Assembly (NCBI GenBank): GCA_949419965.1
Contig: CASPAC010000001.1
Span: 92,748 to 156,747 of the forward strand
DNA from: Bacteroidales bacterium
GTDB taxonomy: Bacteria > Bacteroidota > Bacteroidia > Bacteroidales > Rikenellaceae
Length of the DNA: 64,000 bases
Direction of reading: 5' to 3'
Positions 32,990 to 41,226 of this stretch are shown here, one piece after another (position 1 is the first letter of the stretch; each line of letters opens with the position of its first letter). The notes under the pieces were generated by a model. That model was not told the origin of the DNA. It did no database searches and saw only the letters and a list, made by a program, of their open reading frames with translations. A program made the translations under genes and the position numbers.

Positions 32990-33613
32990 ATGGTGGAACT
33001 TGTTCTGAAATATTTCCCGGAGCTTTCCGACGAACAGCGTCGGCAGTTCGCGGCCATGTATGACCTCTATGCCGAGTGGAACGCAAAGATCAATGTCGTG
33101 TCGCGCAAGGACTTCGACCAGCTTTACCTGCGGCATGTGCTCCACTCGCTGGCCATCGCCAAGGTCTGTGCGTTCGATGCCGGCGCCCGGGTGCTCGACG
33201 TCGGGTGCGGCGGCGGGTTTCCGTCGGTGCCGCTGGCCGTGCTCTTTCCCGAAGCGCAGTTCACGGCGGCCGATTCGATCCGCAAGAAGATCGCCGTGGT
33301 CGAGGGCGTGGCGGCCGGTTTGGGATTGAAGAATCTTGTGCCTCGCTGCGTGCGGGTCGAGACCATGGGCGAGCGGTTCGATTATGTCGTCTCGCGCGCC
33401 GTGACGGCCATGCCCCAGTTCGTCGGGTGGGTGTGGAACCGCATTGAAAAAGGGCAGCGCGGAACGCTGCCCAACGGCATCCTCTATCTTAAAGGCGGCG
33501 ACTTGGCCGAGGAGCTGGCCCTGACTGGCAAACGATGGGACATCTACGACATCCCGCGCTTCTTCGACGAGGAGTTTTTCGAGACCAAGAAAGTGGTGTA
33601 TACGGCCCGATAG
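32990..33613 (+). CDS. rsmG: 16S rRNA (guanine-527-N7)-methyltransferase
   Basis: This 207-residue methyltransferase of the GidB family methylates G527 of 16S rRNA. Loss of the enzyme causes low-level streptomycin resistance in other bacteria. The AdoMet site is VLDVGCGGGFPSVPLAVLFP, preceded by NAKINVVSRKDFDQLYLRHV and followed by RKKIAVVEGVAAGLGLKN. The gene lies 27 bp after the sigma factor gene in the same direction. Its stop is followed by a run of nine C residues. Confidence 0.96.
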   Translation: MVELVLKYFPELSDEQRRQFAAMYDLYAEWNAKINVVSRKDFDQLYLRHVLHSLAIAKVCAFDAGARVLDVGCGGGFPSVPLAVLFPEAQFTAADSIRKKIAVVEGVAAGLGLKNLVPRCVRVETMGERFDYVVSRAVTAMPQFVGWVWNRIEKGQRGTLPNGILYLKGGDLAEELALTGKRWDIYDIPRFFDEEFFETKKVVYTAR

Positions 33614-33647
33614 CCCCCCCCCGCAGAGGTGTTCCGGATGTGTTTTC

Positions 33648-34091
33648 TTAGCGTTTCAATTGCCCCCGATTCTTTTCGGCCCCGTTTCGTGATTTCAGTA
33701 TCTTCCGGATTCCGGCCATGAATTCTTCGGCCGATGAGGCGCCTTGCATGCGGCCCAATAGTTCGCCGTTGGTGTCGAATACCAGATAAAGCGGAATGGC
33801 GCCCTCGCCATAGCGGGCCAGCAGGGTTTTCCCGGGTTCCTTGTCCGTGTCGTATTTCGCTGCTACGAAACGTTCGTCCATGAATTTGCCCACATCCTTG
33901 CGTGAAAAGACATGCCGTGACATCATGCGGCAGGGCGGGCACCACGAGGCGTAAAGGTCGATGAAGACCAACTTGCCTTGTTTGATCGCCATTTCGCGCA
34001 CGTTGTCCGTCGCGGCGGTTTCAAATTTTACCTGGGCCTGTGCGGCGTTCGCTGCGAGCGTTACGGCCAGAATAAGGAGCCATTTTTTCAT
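33648..34091 (-). CDS. Periplasmic thioredoxin-like protein
   Basis: This 147-residue protein has a signal peptide (MKKWLLILAVTLAANAAQAQ) and one thioredoxin fold with the active site YASWCPPCRMMSRHVF and the cis-Pro loop EGAIPLYLVFDTNG. It resembles the C-terminal domain of DsbD and other thiol reductases that receive electrons in the periplasm. It stands alone, convergent with rsmG and 87 bp downstream of rlmN. The start at 34091 was chosen for the signal peptide. Confidence 0.88.
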   Translation of the reverse strand: MKKWLLILAVTLAANAAQAQVKFETAATDNVREMAIKQGKLVFIDLYASWCPPCRMMSRHVFSRKDVGKFMDERFVAAKYDTDKEPGKTLLARYGEGAIPLYLVFDTNGELLGRMQGASSAEEFMAGIRKILKSRNGAEKNRGQLKR

Positions 34092-34178
34092 TTTGCGTTC
34101 GTTTTTTGTTCGGACTTGCAAATACCGCACCCAAAAAGCGGGGAGCGGTTGCGTGGGGTCGGATGCAGGACGGCCGTG

Positions 34179-35222
34179 TCATGGGGTTGTCCGCTCGGCC
34201 GTGCTCAGCAGGCCGCAGGCCGCCTGGATGTCTTCGCCGCGCGAGGCACGGAGGGTGGTGTGGATGCCGCGGGCGGTCAGTGCGTCGCGGAACCGGAGCA
34301 TCGCCTCCTGGTCGGGCGAGAAGTAGGGCGAACCGGGGATTTTGTGGAACCGGATCAGGTTGATGCGGCATTTGATGCCGTCGAGCAGGCGGCACAGTCC
34401 GCGGATGTGGCGCGGTGTGTCGTTCAATCCGCTCATGACGATGTATTCGAACGACACGCGCCGTTGGTGCGTGAAGTCGTATTCGCGCAGGATGGCCGCC
34501 ACCTCGGCGATGGGCCAGGCCTGTTCCACAGGCATGATGGCGGCCCGTTCTTCGGCGAACGGGTTGTGCAGGCTCACGGCCAGATGGGCGTCTGTCGAGT
34601 CGAGGAACTGCCGCAGGCGGGGCGCCACGCCTGCCGTCGAGACCGTCACGCGGGTCGGCGACCAGCCGAAGCCCCAGGGCGAGGTAATGATCTCCAGCGC
34701 CCGCAGCACATTGTCGAGGTTGTCGAGCGGTTCGCCCATTCCCATGAAGACGACGTTCGTCAGCCGGTCGCGTTCGGGCAGCGAGACGATCTGGTTCATG
34801 ATTTCCGCCGCCGGAAGCGAGTGTTGCAGCCCCTGGCGCCCCGTGGCGCAGAAGCGGCAGCCCATGCGGCACCCCGCCTGCGACGAGACGCAGAGCGTCG
34901 CCCGCTCGCCGTCGGGGATGTAGGCCGATTCGATGAAAGCCCCCTCGCCTGTGCGGAAAAGGTATTTCTTCGTCCCGTCGGCCGATTCCCATACCCGTTC
35001 CGGCGCCCTTAACGCCGGCACCGTGCGGGCTGCCAGTGCGGCCCGGTGCGCAGCCGATATGTCGCTCATTTTCATCGGGTCTTCCTCGTGCCGTGTATAG
35101 AGCCAGCGGGACAGCTGTCCCGCCGCGAAACGCGGCATGCCCAGTTCCTTGCACAAGGCGGACAATTCTTCGGGCGAGCGTCCGTAAAGATAGGCGGCGT
35201 CAGGTCTCTTTTCTGCGGTCAT
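34179..35222 (-). CDS. rlmN: Dual-specificity RNA methyltransferase
   Basis: This 347-residue radical SAM enzyme makes 2-methyladenosine at A2503 of 23S rRNA and A37 of some tRNAs. The iron-sulfur motif CxxxCxxC is in AGCRMGCRFCATGRQGLQHS. The two methyl-transfer cysteines are present, the second in RGEDIQAACGLL near the C-terminus. FMGMGEPLDNLDNVLRAL and STAGVAPRLRQF are further family motifs. Length is normal. Confidence 0.95.
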   Translation of the reverse strand: MTAEKRPDAAYLYGRSPEELSALCKELGMPRFAAGQLSRWLYTRHEEDPMKMSDISAAHRAALAARTVPALRAPERVWESADGTKKYLFRTGEGAFIESAYIPDGERATLCVSSQAGCRMGCRFCATGRQGLQHSLPAAEIMNQIVSLPERDRLTNVVFMGMGEPLDNLDNVLRALEIITSPWGFGWSPTRVTVSTAGVAPRLRQFLDSTDAHLAVSLHNPFAEERAAIMPVEQAWPIAEVAAILREYDFTHQRRVSFEYIVMSGLNDTPRHIRGLCRLLDGIKCRINLIRFHKIPGSPYFSPDQEAMLRFRDALTARGIHTTLRASRGEDIQAACGLLSTAERTTP

Positions 35223-35333
35223 GGAGTGGTTTTTGCCAGTGTTTTTCTGTTCCGGAGTGCGTTTCCGGAGTGCAAAAATAGGTAAAAGTTGAAGATTTTT
35301 GTCCGAAGCAGTCCGATTTTGAAATTTTATCTA

Positions 35334-35341
35334 TATATTTG
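35334..35341 (+). promoter_or_regulatory. -7 element of the tonB gene
   Basis: TATATTTG matches TAnnTTTG, 57 nt upstream of the start codon at 35399. TTTG is found only 12 or 32 nt upstream, so the -33 element is not standard. Confidence 0.55.
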
Positions 35342-35398
35342 TGGTGTAGTGCGGGCTTCGGCGCGCCCTTAACCGAACGATCAAAAATTTAAGAATAG

Positions 35399-36082
35399 AT
35401 GGAAATCAAGAAATCGCCCAAGGCAGACCTCCAGAACAAGCGGGGGCTGCTGCTCGAAATCGGTCTCATCATCGCCTTGGCTCTGGTGATCGTGGCTTTC
35501 GCCTATACGCCGCGGGAGCACCGCATCGAGAAAGTCGATCTGAACTACGGCCCTGTCGAGGAGCAGATCGTCGAGATCACGCGCCACGACCAGAAGCCGC
35601 CCGAGGCTCCCAAGAAAGTCGAGGTAAAAGTTATCGCCGACTTGTTGCAGGTCGTGACCAACGAGACGAAGATTACCACCGACGTGGACTTCGCCGAGTT
35701 CGATGAGAATACCGAAGTGATCCAGCAGGTCGAGGTGGCCGAAGAGGTCGTCGAGGACGACCAGCCGTTCTTGATCGCCGAGACCATGCCTTCGTTCCAG
35801 GGCGGCGACCTCAATACGTTCCGCAACTGGGTGCAGCAGAACGTCAAGTTCCCCCAGATCGCGTTGGAGAACGGCATTCAGGGCCGCGTCGTGCTGACGT
35901 TCGTCATCGAGAAGGACGGCCGTCTGACTCACGTGCAGGTTTTGCAGACTCCCGACCGGTCGCTTTCCGAGGAGGCGATCCGCGTGCTCAACAAGTCGCC
36001 CAAGTGGAGTCCCGGCAAGCAGCGCAACCAGGTGGTGCGTGTCAAGTATACGTTGCCCGTCGATTTCCGCGTGCAGAATTAA
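35399..36082 (+). CDS. tonB: TonB-family energy transducer
   Basis: This 227-residue protein has a cytoplasmic N-terminus (MEIKKSPKADLQNKRGLLLE), one membrane helix (IGLIIALALVIVAFAYT), a periplasmic linker rich in Pro, Glu and Val, and a C-terminal TonB domain. That domain spans MPSFQGGDLNTFRNWVQQNV to KYTLPVDFRVQN, with the conserved stretch GRVVLTFVIEKDGRLTHVQV. It links the inner-membrane proton motive force to outer-membrane receptors such as the SusC protein at the left end. exbB and exbD are not adjacent. It is transcribed alone, ended by a strong terminator. Confidence 0.92.
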   Translation: MEIKKSPKADLQNKRGLLLEIGLIIALALVIVAFAYTPREHRIEKVDLNYGPVEEQIVEITRHDQKPPEAPKKVEVKVIADLLQVVTNETKITTDVDFAEFDENTEVIQQVEVAEEVVEDDQPFLIAETMPSFQGGDLNTFRNWVQQNVKFPQIALENGIQGRVVLTFVIEKDGRLTHVQVLQTPDRSLSEEAIRVLNKSPKWSPGKQRNQVVRVKYTLPVDFRVQN

Positions 36083-36110
36083 GCGTGTGCGGCCGCTGCA
36101 AGGCAATCTA

Positions 36111-36146
36111 AAGGGTATCCTCTTTCGGGCGGATACCCTTGTTTTT
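36111..36146 (+). terminator. Terminator after tonB
   Basis: AAGGGTATCC (36111-36120), a 10-nt loop and GGATACCCTT (36131-36140) form a perfect 10-bp stem followed by GTTTTTG. Confidence 0.92.
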
Positions 36147-36250
36147 GACCGGATCGTCCGTCCGGCACCCGAAAGGGGCGGCGTAGCATGGTGTTTGCCG
36201 CCCGGAATAAGATACGGGTATCCGGCGCAACGATACGAACGACGCAATTC

Positions 36251-36271
36251 GAATTTTGAATTTTGAATTTT
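36251..36271 (+). repeat. Three tandem GAATTTT heptamers overlapping the hflX start codon
   Basis: GAATTTT is repeated three times. The last T of the third copy is the first base of the TTG start codon of hflX at 36270, and an in-frame TGA lies in the same copy. A second heptamer microsatellite (ATTCTTA) lies before the glycosyltransferase gene. Confidence 0.8.
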
Positions 36272-37481
36272 GGAAGAGAACAAGAACCATACGATAGACC
36301 CTGCGCCTGCCGACGGCGAGCGGGCCGTGCTCGTGGCCGTGATCCGCGACGGTCAGGAGCCGCGGCAGGTCGAGGAGTTTCTCGACGAGCTGGATTTCCT
36401 GGCCGAGACGGCCGACATCCGGGCCGTGCGCCGCTTCACGCAGCGCCTGCCCCAGCCCTCGTCGCGGATTTATGTCGGCCCGGGCAAGTTGGAGGAGATC
36501 GCCGACTATTGCCGCGAGAATGAAATCGACGTAGTGATTTTCGACGATGAGCTGTCGCCCTCGCAGACGCGCAACATCGAAAAGGCCATGCCGTGCCGCA
36601 TCCTCGACCGCACGCGGTTGATTCTCGACATCTTCATGTCGCGCGCCCAGACGGCCTATGCTAAGACGCAGGTCCAGCTGGCCAACTACGAGTACATGCT
36701 GCCCCGTCTCTCGGGGTTGTGGACGCACCTGGAGCGGCAACGCGGCGGCACCGGTACGCGCGGCGGCGCCGGCGAGCGCGAAATCGAGACCGACCGCCGC
36801 ATCATCCGCAACCGCATTGCCAAACTCAAGGAAGACCTCAAGAAGATCGACCGCCAGATGGCCGTGCAGCGCTCCAACCGCGGGCAGCTGGTGCGCGTCG
36901 CGCTCGTCGGCTATACCAACGTGGGCAAATCCACCTTGATGAACCTGATCTCCAAGAGCGAGGTGTTTGCCGAAAACAAGCTCTTCGCCACGCTCGACAC
37001 CACGGTGCGCAAGGTCGTCTTCGACAACCTGCCTTTCCTGCTGTCCGACACCGTGGGCTTCATCCGCAAGCTGCCCACCGAGTTGATCGAGTCGTTCAAG
37101 TCGACGCTGGACGAGGTGCGCGAAGCCGATCTGCTGGTGCACGTGGTCGACATCTCCCATCCGCAGTTCGAGGAGCAGATCGACGTCGTGAAACGCACGT
37201 TGCAGGAGATCGGCGCAGGCGACAAACCTGTGTATCTGGTCTTCAACAAGATCGACGCCTATACTTATGTCAAGAAAGACGAGGACGACCTCACGCCCGC
37301 CACGCGCGAGAACCTCTCGCTCGATGACCTGAAGCGCAGTTGGATTGCTAAGGCCAATACGCCGTGCATCTTCCTCTCGGCCCGGGCGAAGACCAACCTG
37401 GAGAAGTTCCGCACCGATTTGTACGGCATGGTGCGCGAAATCCACGCCGGGCGCTACCCGTTCAACAATTTTCTCTATTGA
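36270..37481 (+). CDS. hflX: GTPase HflX
   Basis: This 403-residue ribosome-associated GTPase rescues or splits stalled ribosomes. The N-terminal HflX domain (RIYVGPGKLEEIADYC, DDELSPSQTRNIEKAM) is followed by a coiled coil and the RGGxGERE motif in TRGGAGEREIETDRR. The G domain has G1 GYTNVGKSTLMN, G3 DTVGFIRKLPTELIESF and G4 NKID. The only sensible start is a TTG: an in-frame TGA lies two codons upstream and the first ATG is far inside the domain. The TTG-initiated protein has the normal family N-terminal length. Confidence 0.94.
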   Translation: MEENKNHTIDPAPADGERAVLVAVIRDGQEPRQVEEFLDELDFLAETADIRAVRRFTQRLPQPSSRIYVGPGKLEEIADYCRENEIDVVIFDDELSPSQTRNIEKAMPCRILDRTRLILDIFMSRAQTAYAKTQVQLANYEYMLPRLSGLWTHLERQRGGTGTRGGAGEREIETDRRIIRNRIAKLKEDLKKIDRQMAVQRSNRGQLVRVALVGYTNVGKSTLMNLISKSEVFAENKLFATLDTTVRKVVFDNLPFLLSDTVGFIRKLPTELIESFKSTLDEVREADLLVHVVDISHPQFEEQIDVVKRTLQEIGAGDKPVYLVFNKIDAYTYVKKDEDDLTPATRENLSLDDLKRSWIAKANTPCIFLSARAKTNLEKFRTDLYGMVREIHAGRYPFNNFLY

Positions 37482-37501
37482 CCATCAAACCTCAAGTTAT
37501 T

Positions 37502-38158
37502 ATGGAGTTGCATATCCTCAGCCAGCAGAACACGGTTCTCAACAAGTTCATCGCCCAGATCCGCGACAAGTCGGTGCAGACCGATTCGATGCGTTTCCGC
37601 CGCAACATGGAGCGCATCGGCGAGATCACGGCCTACGAGATTTCGAAGACGTTCGGTTTCGCACCCCGGGCGGTGGAGACGCCCCTGGGCGTGGCGACCG
37701 TGGAGCTGCCCGAAGACCGGATCGTCATCGCCACTATTCTGCGTGCCGGCCTGCCGTTCCATCAGGGTTTTCTCAACTACTTCGACGATGCGCAGAACGC
37801 TTTCGTCTCGGCCTACCGCAAGAGCACCAAGGACGGGAAGTTTACGGTCAAGGTCGAGTATATCTCGTGCGGCGATCTGGAGGGCAAGACTCTGTTGCTG
37901 GTCGATCCTATGTTGGCTACCGGTTCGTCGCTCGTGCTGGCCCACCAGGCGTTGTGCGAGCGGGGCGGCGTGCCGGCCCATACCCATGTCGCCGCTGTGA
38001 TCGCCAGCGAGCAGGGTGTCGACTACGTGATGAAGAACATGCCGCGGCAGACGACTACCGTCTGGGCGGCGGCCGTCGACGAGGAGCTGACCTCGCGTTC
38101 CTACATCGTGCCCGGCATCGGCGATGCCGGCGACCTGGCGTACGGGGAGAAAATATAG
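37502..38158 (+). CDS. upp: Uracil phosphoribosyltransferase
   Basis: This 218-residue enzyme makes UMP from uracil and PRPP in pyrimidine salvage. The PRPP-binding loop LLVDPMLATGSSLVLA and the uracil-binding region YIVPGIGDAGDLAYG are clear, and the N-terminus MELHILSQQNTVLNKFIAQI is typical of Bacteroidetes Upp. The gene starts 20 bp after hflX and 51 bp before an LtaS-like gene on the same strand. Confidence 0.95.
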   Translation: MELHILSQQNTVLNKFIAQIRDKSVQTDSMRFRRNMERIGEITAYEISKTFGFAPRAVETPLGVATVELPEDRIVIATILRAGLPFHQGFLNYFDDAQNAFVSAYRKSTKDGKFTVKVEYISCGDLEGKTLLLVDPMLATGSSLVLAHQALCERGGVPAHTHVAAVIASEQGVDYVMKNMPRQTTTVWAAAVDEELTSRSYIVPGIGDAGDLAYGEKI

Positions 38159-38209
38159 AAAGAGATTTTGGCCAGGGATAGCGGGATTCATATTCTTCGA
38201 TCTGATTCC

Positions 38210-40048
38210 ATGCGGGCGATGAAACATAAATCGGTCTTTCTTTTCGCCGTTTTCGCGGCCACGGTATTGCTTCTGGCCGTGCAGAAACCCGTCTTCTTGG
38301 TGTGGTATGCCTGCGGGCAGGGCTTTTCGGCGGCCGACTGGTGGCAGGTCGTGCGGCACGGCTTGTCGCTCGACATGACTGTGGCCGGCTATGTCTCGGC
38401 GCTGCCCGTGCTTGTGGTGCTGCTGTCGCTGTGGGTGCCGCTGCCCGAACGGATCATGCGGCGGGCATTCATGGCCTATTTCGCGGTCGTTTCTGTTGTT
38501 GTGGCGGCAATTTTCGCTGTCGACCTTGCGCTTTACGAGCATTGGGGGTTTCGGATCGACGCCACGGTGTTGATCTACCTGACCGATCCGCGCGAGGCGA
38601 TGGCCAGCGTCGATTTCTGGCTCGGCGTGCGGCAAACGGCGATCTTTGCAGCATATGCCGCAGCCATGATCTGGGTCTATGGCCGGGTCGTGCGGTTGTT
38701 CGACAGCCGGACGCTCGGATGGCGGGCCGCCGGGGCCGGGAGTCTCGGGGTATTGTTGTTGGCCGGGTTCGATTTTTTGGCTATCCGCGGCGGCACGGGG
38801 GCTTCGGTCGCCAACGTGTCGAAAGTCTATTTCAGCTCCCGGATGTTGCTCAATCATGCGGCCGTCAATCCCGTCTTTTCGTTGCTCTCCACCTTGGGCG
38901 ACCGCACGGATTATGCAGCCGAATATCCTTTCTTCGACGAGCAGACCCGGGCGGAGCGCTTCGAGGCGTTGCGCGGCAACCGGCCCGGCTCCGCACCCGG
39001 GAGACAGGTGCTCCGCACCAGGCGGCCCAATGTCGTGGTCGTGATTCTCGAAAGTTTCGCTCGCACGGTCATGGACGCCCAGGTCGACGGCATGCCGGTC
39101 ATGCCCTGGATGCACCGGCTGAAAGGGGAGGGCGTGTGGTTCGAGAATTTCTTCGCCAATTCATTCCGCACCGACCGCGGCGAAGTGGCGATCTTGAGCG
39201 GCTTCCCCGCCCAGACGCGGATGTCGATCATGAAACTTCCGGCTAAGAGCCGCAATCTGCCGTCGCTGGCTCGGTCGCTGAACCGCGAGGGCTACGCCAC
39301 GAGGTTCGCCTATGGCGGCGACCTCAATTTTACGAACCAAGCATCTTACATGTATGCTACCGGCTGGCAGGAGCTTTTCTGGCAGAAAGATTTCGATTTC
39401 GATACGCCGCCTGCCGACTGGGGTTACGACGACCGGGTCATGTGCGATTGGTTCGGCCGGCAGGTAATCGAGTGGAGCGCTTCGGGCGAGCCGTTTCTCG
39501 CCGGGCTGCTTACCTTGAGCAGCCATCCGCCGTTCGACGTGCCGTTCGCCCGGTTCGAGGATCGGATGTTCAACGCTACGGCTTTTGCGGACGATTGCGT
39601 GGGCCGCATGATCGAAGGTTGGAAGAACTCGCCTGCATGGGACGACCTGCTGGTGGTGCTCGTGGCCGATCACGGGGTGCCCTATCCGCCGCCGCTGGCC
39701 TATAACGAACCGCTGCGCCACCGCATTCCGATGATCTGGACGGGCGGCGCCGTGGCAGGCCCGCTCGTCGTGGAGGAGTATGCGTCGCAGATCGACCTCT
39801 GCGCCACGGTGCTGGGGCAGCTGGGCGTGGCGCACGACGATTTCGATTATAGCAAGGACATTTTCGATCCGGCGCTTCCGAAGTTCGCCTACTATACGTT
39901 CAACGACGGTTTCGGTGTGGTCGACGCCTCGGGCGAGGCGATATGGGATGCCGTGACGGGCAAGATTGTGGCGGAGGATGCGCCGGCGCTGACCGACGTT
40001 GGCCGCACCCTGTTGCAGACGACTTATGTCGATATAGAAAACCGATGA
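38210..40048 (+). CDS. LtaS-like membrane-bound sulfatase-family transferase
   Basis: This protein of about 612 residues has five N-terminal membrane helices and a periplasmic alkaline-phosphatase-fold domain. Metal ligands are the Glu in VVVVILESFARTV, the nucleophile Thr in NSFRTDRGEVAILSGFPAQT, and Asp-His in VLVADHGVPYPPPL. In Firmicutes the family makes lipoteichoic acid. In Gram-negatives related enzymes add phosphoglycerol or phosphoethanolamine to glycans or lipid A. Which of these occurs here is unknown. The ATG at 38210 or 38219 was preferred over an upstream TTG at 38168. A likely terminator follows. Confidence 0.85.
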   Translation: MRAMKHKSVFLFAVFAATVLLLAVQKPVFLVWYACGQGFSAADWWQVVRHGLSLDMTVAGYVSALPVLVVLLSLWVPLPERIMRRAFMAYFAVVSVVVAAIFAVDLALYEHWGFRIDATVLIYLTDPREAMASVDFWLGVRQTAIFAAYAAAMIWVYGRVVRLFDSRTLGWRAAGAGSLGVLLLAGFDFLAIRGGTGASVANVSKVYFSSRMLLNHAAVNPVFSLLSTLGDRTDYAAEYPFFDEQTRAERFEALRGNRPGSAPGRQVLRTRRPNVVVVILESFARTVMDAQVDGMPVMPWMHRLKGEGVWFENFFANSFRTDRGEVAILSGFPAQTRMSIMKLPAKSRNLPSLARSLNREGYATRFAYGGDLNFTNQASYMYATGWQELFWQKDFDFDTPPADWGYDDRVMCDWFGRQVIEWSASGEPFLAGLLTLSSHPPFDVPFARFEDRMFNATAFADDCVGRMIEGWKNSPAWDDLLVVLVADHGVPYPPPLAYNEPLRHRIPMIWTGGAVAGPLVVEEYASQIDLCATVLGQLGVAHDDFDYSKDIFDPALPKFAYYTFNDGFGVVDASGEAIWDAVTGKIVAEDAPALTDVGRTLLQTTYVDIENR

Positions 40049-40111
40049 CCGGACGGGGCGGATGGCGGGGGACAGTGCCGGGCCGCTCCGGAGGGATTCG
40101 GGCGGATTCGA

Positions 40112-40162
40112 GGGGGTATCGATTTCGAACGTGGCATCGAACGGTTCGAATCCCCTTTTTTA
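40112..40162 (+). terminator. Probable terminator after the LtaS-like gene
   Basis: An imperfect stem pairs GGGG plus GATTTCGAAC (40112-40130) with GGTTCGAATCCCC (40143-40155), followed by seven T residues. Confidence 0.6.
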
Positions 40163-40296
40163 GGTATTGTCTGCTTGCGGAGCAACAATTATTTTTGAAC
40201 CGATAAAAAGGGTGTTGCCGGAGTGTGCGCGGCAGCCGTTCCGGCATGGTGCCCGGGGCAAGGAGTCCGGGGGCGAATAAATTTACGATTGTTGTT

Positions 40297-41226
40297 ATGT
40301 TGAAGTCTCGTTATTCTTCCGACGAACGGATGTGCGATCTGGTCTGCGACCGTTATGCGGTGTTGCAGGTCATGAGCCGTTTCGGCATCGCGCTGGGATT
40401 CGGCGACAAAACCGTGGCCGAGGTGTGCGCCGAAAACGAAGTCGATGCGTCTACGTTCCTGGCCGTCGTCAACCTCTCGGCCGGCCCGGGTGCCGGCGAG
40501 GAGTGCGCGGCCGATGTCTCGGTGCGTTCGCTGCTGGATTATCTGCACAATTCCCACGGCTATTTCCTCGACTTCCGCCTGCCGGCCATCCGGCGCAAGT
40601 TGATCGAGGCTGTCGATTGCAGCTTGAGCGACGTTTCGTTCGCTATCATGCGCTATTTCGATGAATATGCTGCCGAGGTCGACCGTCATATGGCCTACGA
40701 GGAGAAGTCGGTGTTTCCCTATGTCGAAGCATTGCTTGCCGGAGAGAAGAAGGCCGACTATTCGATGGAGGTCTTCCGGCGCCACCACGATCGGATCGAA
40801 GAGCGCCTGCGCGAGTTGAAAAACATCATCATCAAATACTATCCTTCGGGCGGCAGCAACGAACTGAACGGTGTGCTGTACGATATCTTTACGTGCGAGG
40901 AGGAGCTGACCTCGCACAATGCGGTCGAAAACCAGATTTTCATTCCTGCTGTCGAACGGCTGGCGGCCGACGGGGCGTGCGCCGAGCGGCAGGAACCGTT
41001 GAGCGCCCGAGAGCGGGAGATTATTGTTTGTGTAGTCAAAGGGTTGACCAACAAGCAGATCGCCGACGAATTGTGTATTTCGACCCATACGGTCATTACC
41101 CACCGGCGCAATATTGCATCGAAATTGCAGATCCATTCGGCGGCCGGACTGACGATCTATGCCATCGTCAACAAGCTGGTCGAACTTTCGGAAATCAAGG
41201 ACTCCATAACCGATACGCAAGCATGA
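40297..41226 (+). CDS. Hemerythrin-domain regulator: RIC-like N-terminus fused to a LuxR-type DNA-binding domain
   Basis: This 309-residue protein joins three parts. Residues 1-60 resemble the ScdA/DUF542 N-domain of RIC iron-centre repair proteins (VLQVMSRFGIALGFGDKTVA then EVC), but the usual Cys-Cys pair is replaced by Gly-Phe. Residues about 80-225 are a hemerythrin-like four-helix domain. Its candidate di-iron ligands are in LDYLHNSHGYFL, EVDRHMAYEEKSVFPYV, FRRHHDRIEE and LTSHNAVENQIFIPAVE. Residues 240-300 are a LuxR/GerE helix-turn-helix (LSAREREIIVCVVKGLTNKQ, STHTVITHRRNIASKLQIHS). The protein probably senses oxygen, NO or iron and controls transcription; its stop overlaps the start of the efflux gene. 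Confidence 0.88.
   Translation: MLKSRYSSDERMCDLVCDRYAVLQVMSRFGIALGFGDKTVAEVCAENEVDASTFLAVVNLSAGPGAGEECAADVSVRSLLDYLHNSHGYFLDFRLPAIRRKLIEAVDCSLSDVSFAIMRYFDEYAAEVDRHMAYEEKSVFPYVEALLAGEKKADYSMEVFRRHHDRIEERLRELKNIIIKYYPSGGSNELNGVLYDIFTCEEELTSHNAVENQIFIPAVERLAADGACAERQEPLSAREREIIVCVVKGLTNKQIADELCISTHTVITHRRNIASKLQIHSAAGLTIYAIVNKLVELSEIKDSITDTQA

Noticed and set aside
33612..33622. C9 tract between rsmG and the thioredoxin-like gene as a phase-variable site
   Set aside because: It lies just after the rsmG stop in a convergent gap, where length changes would not alter any promoter or reading frame that I can see.
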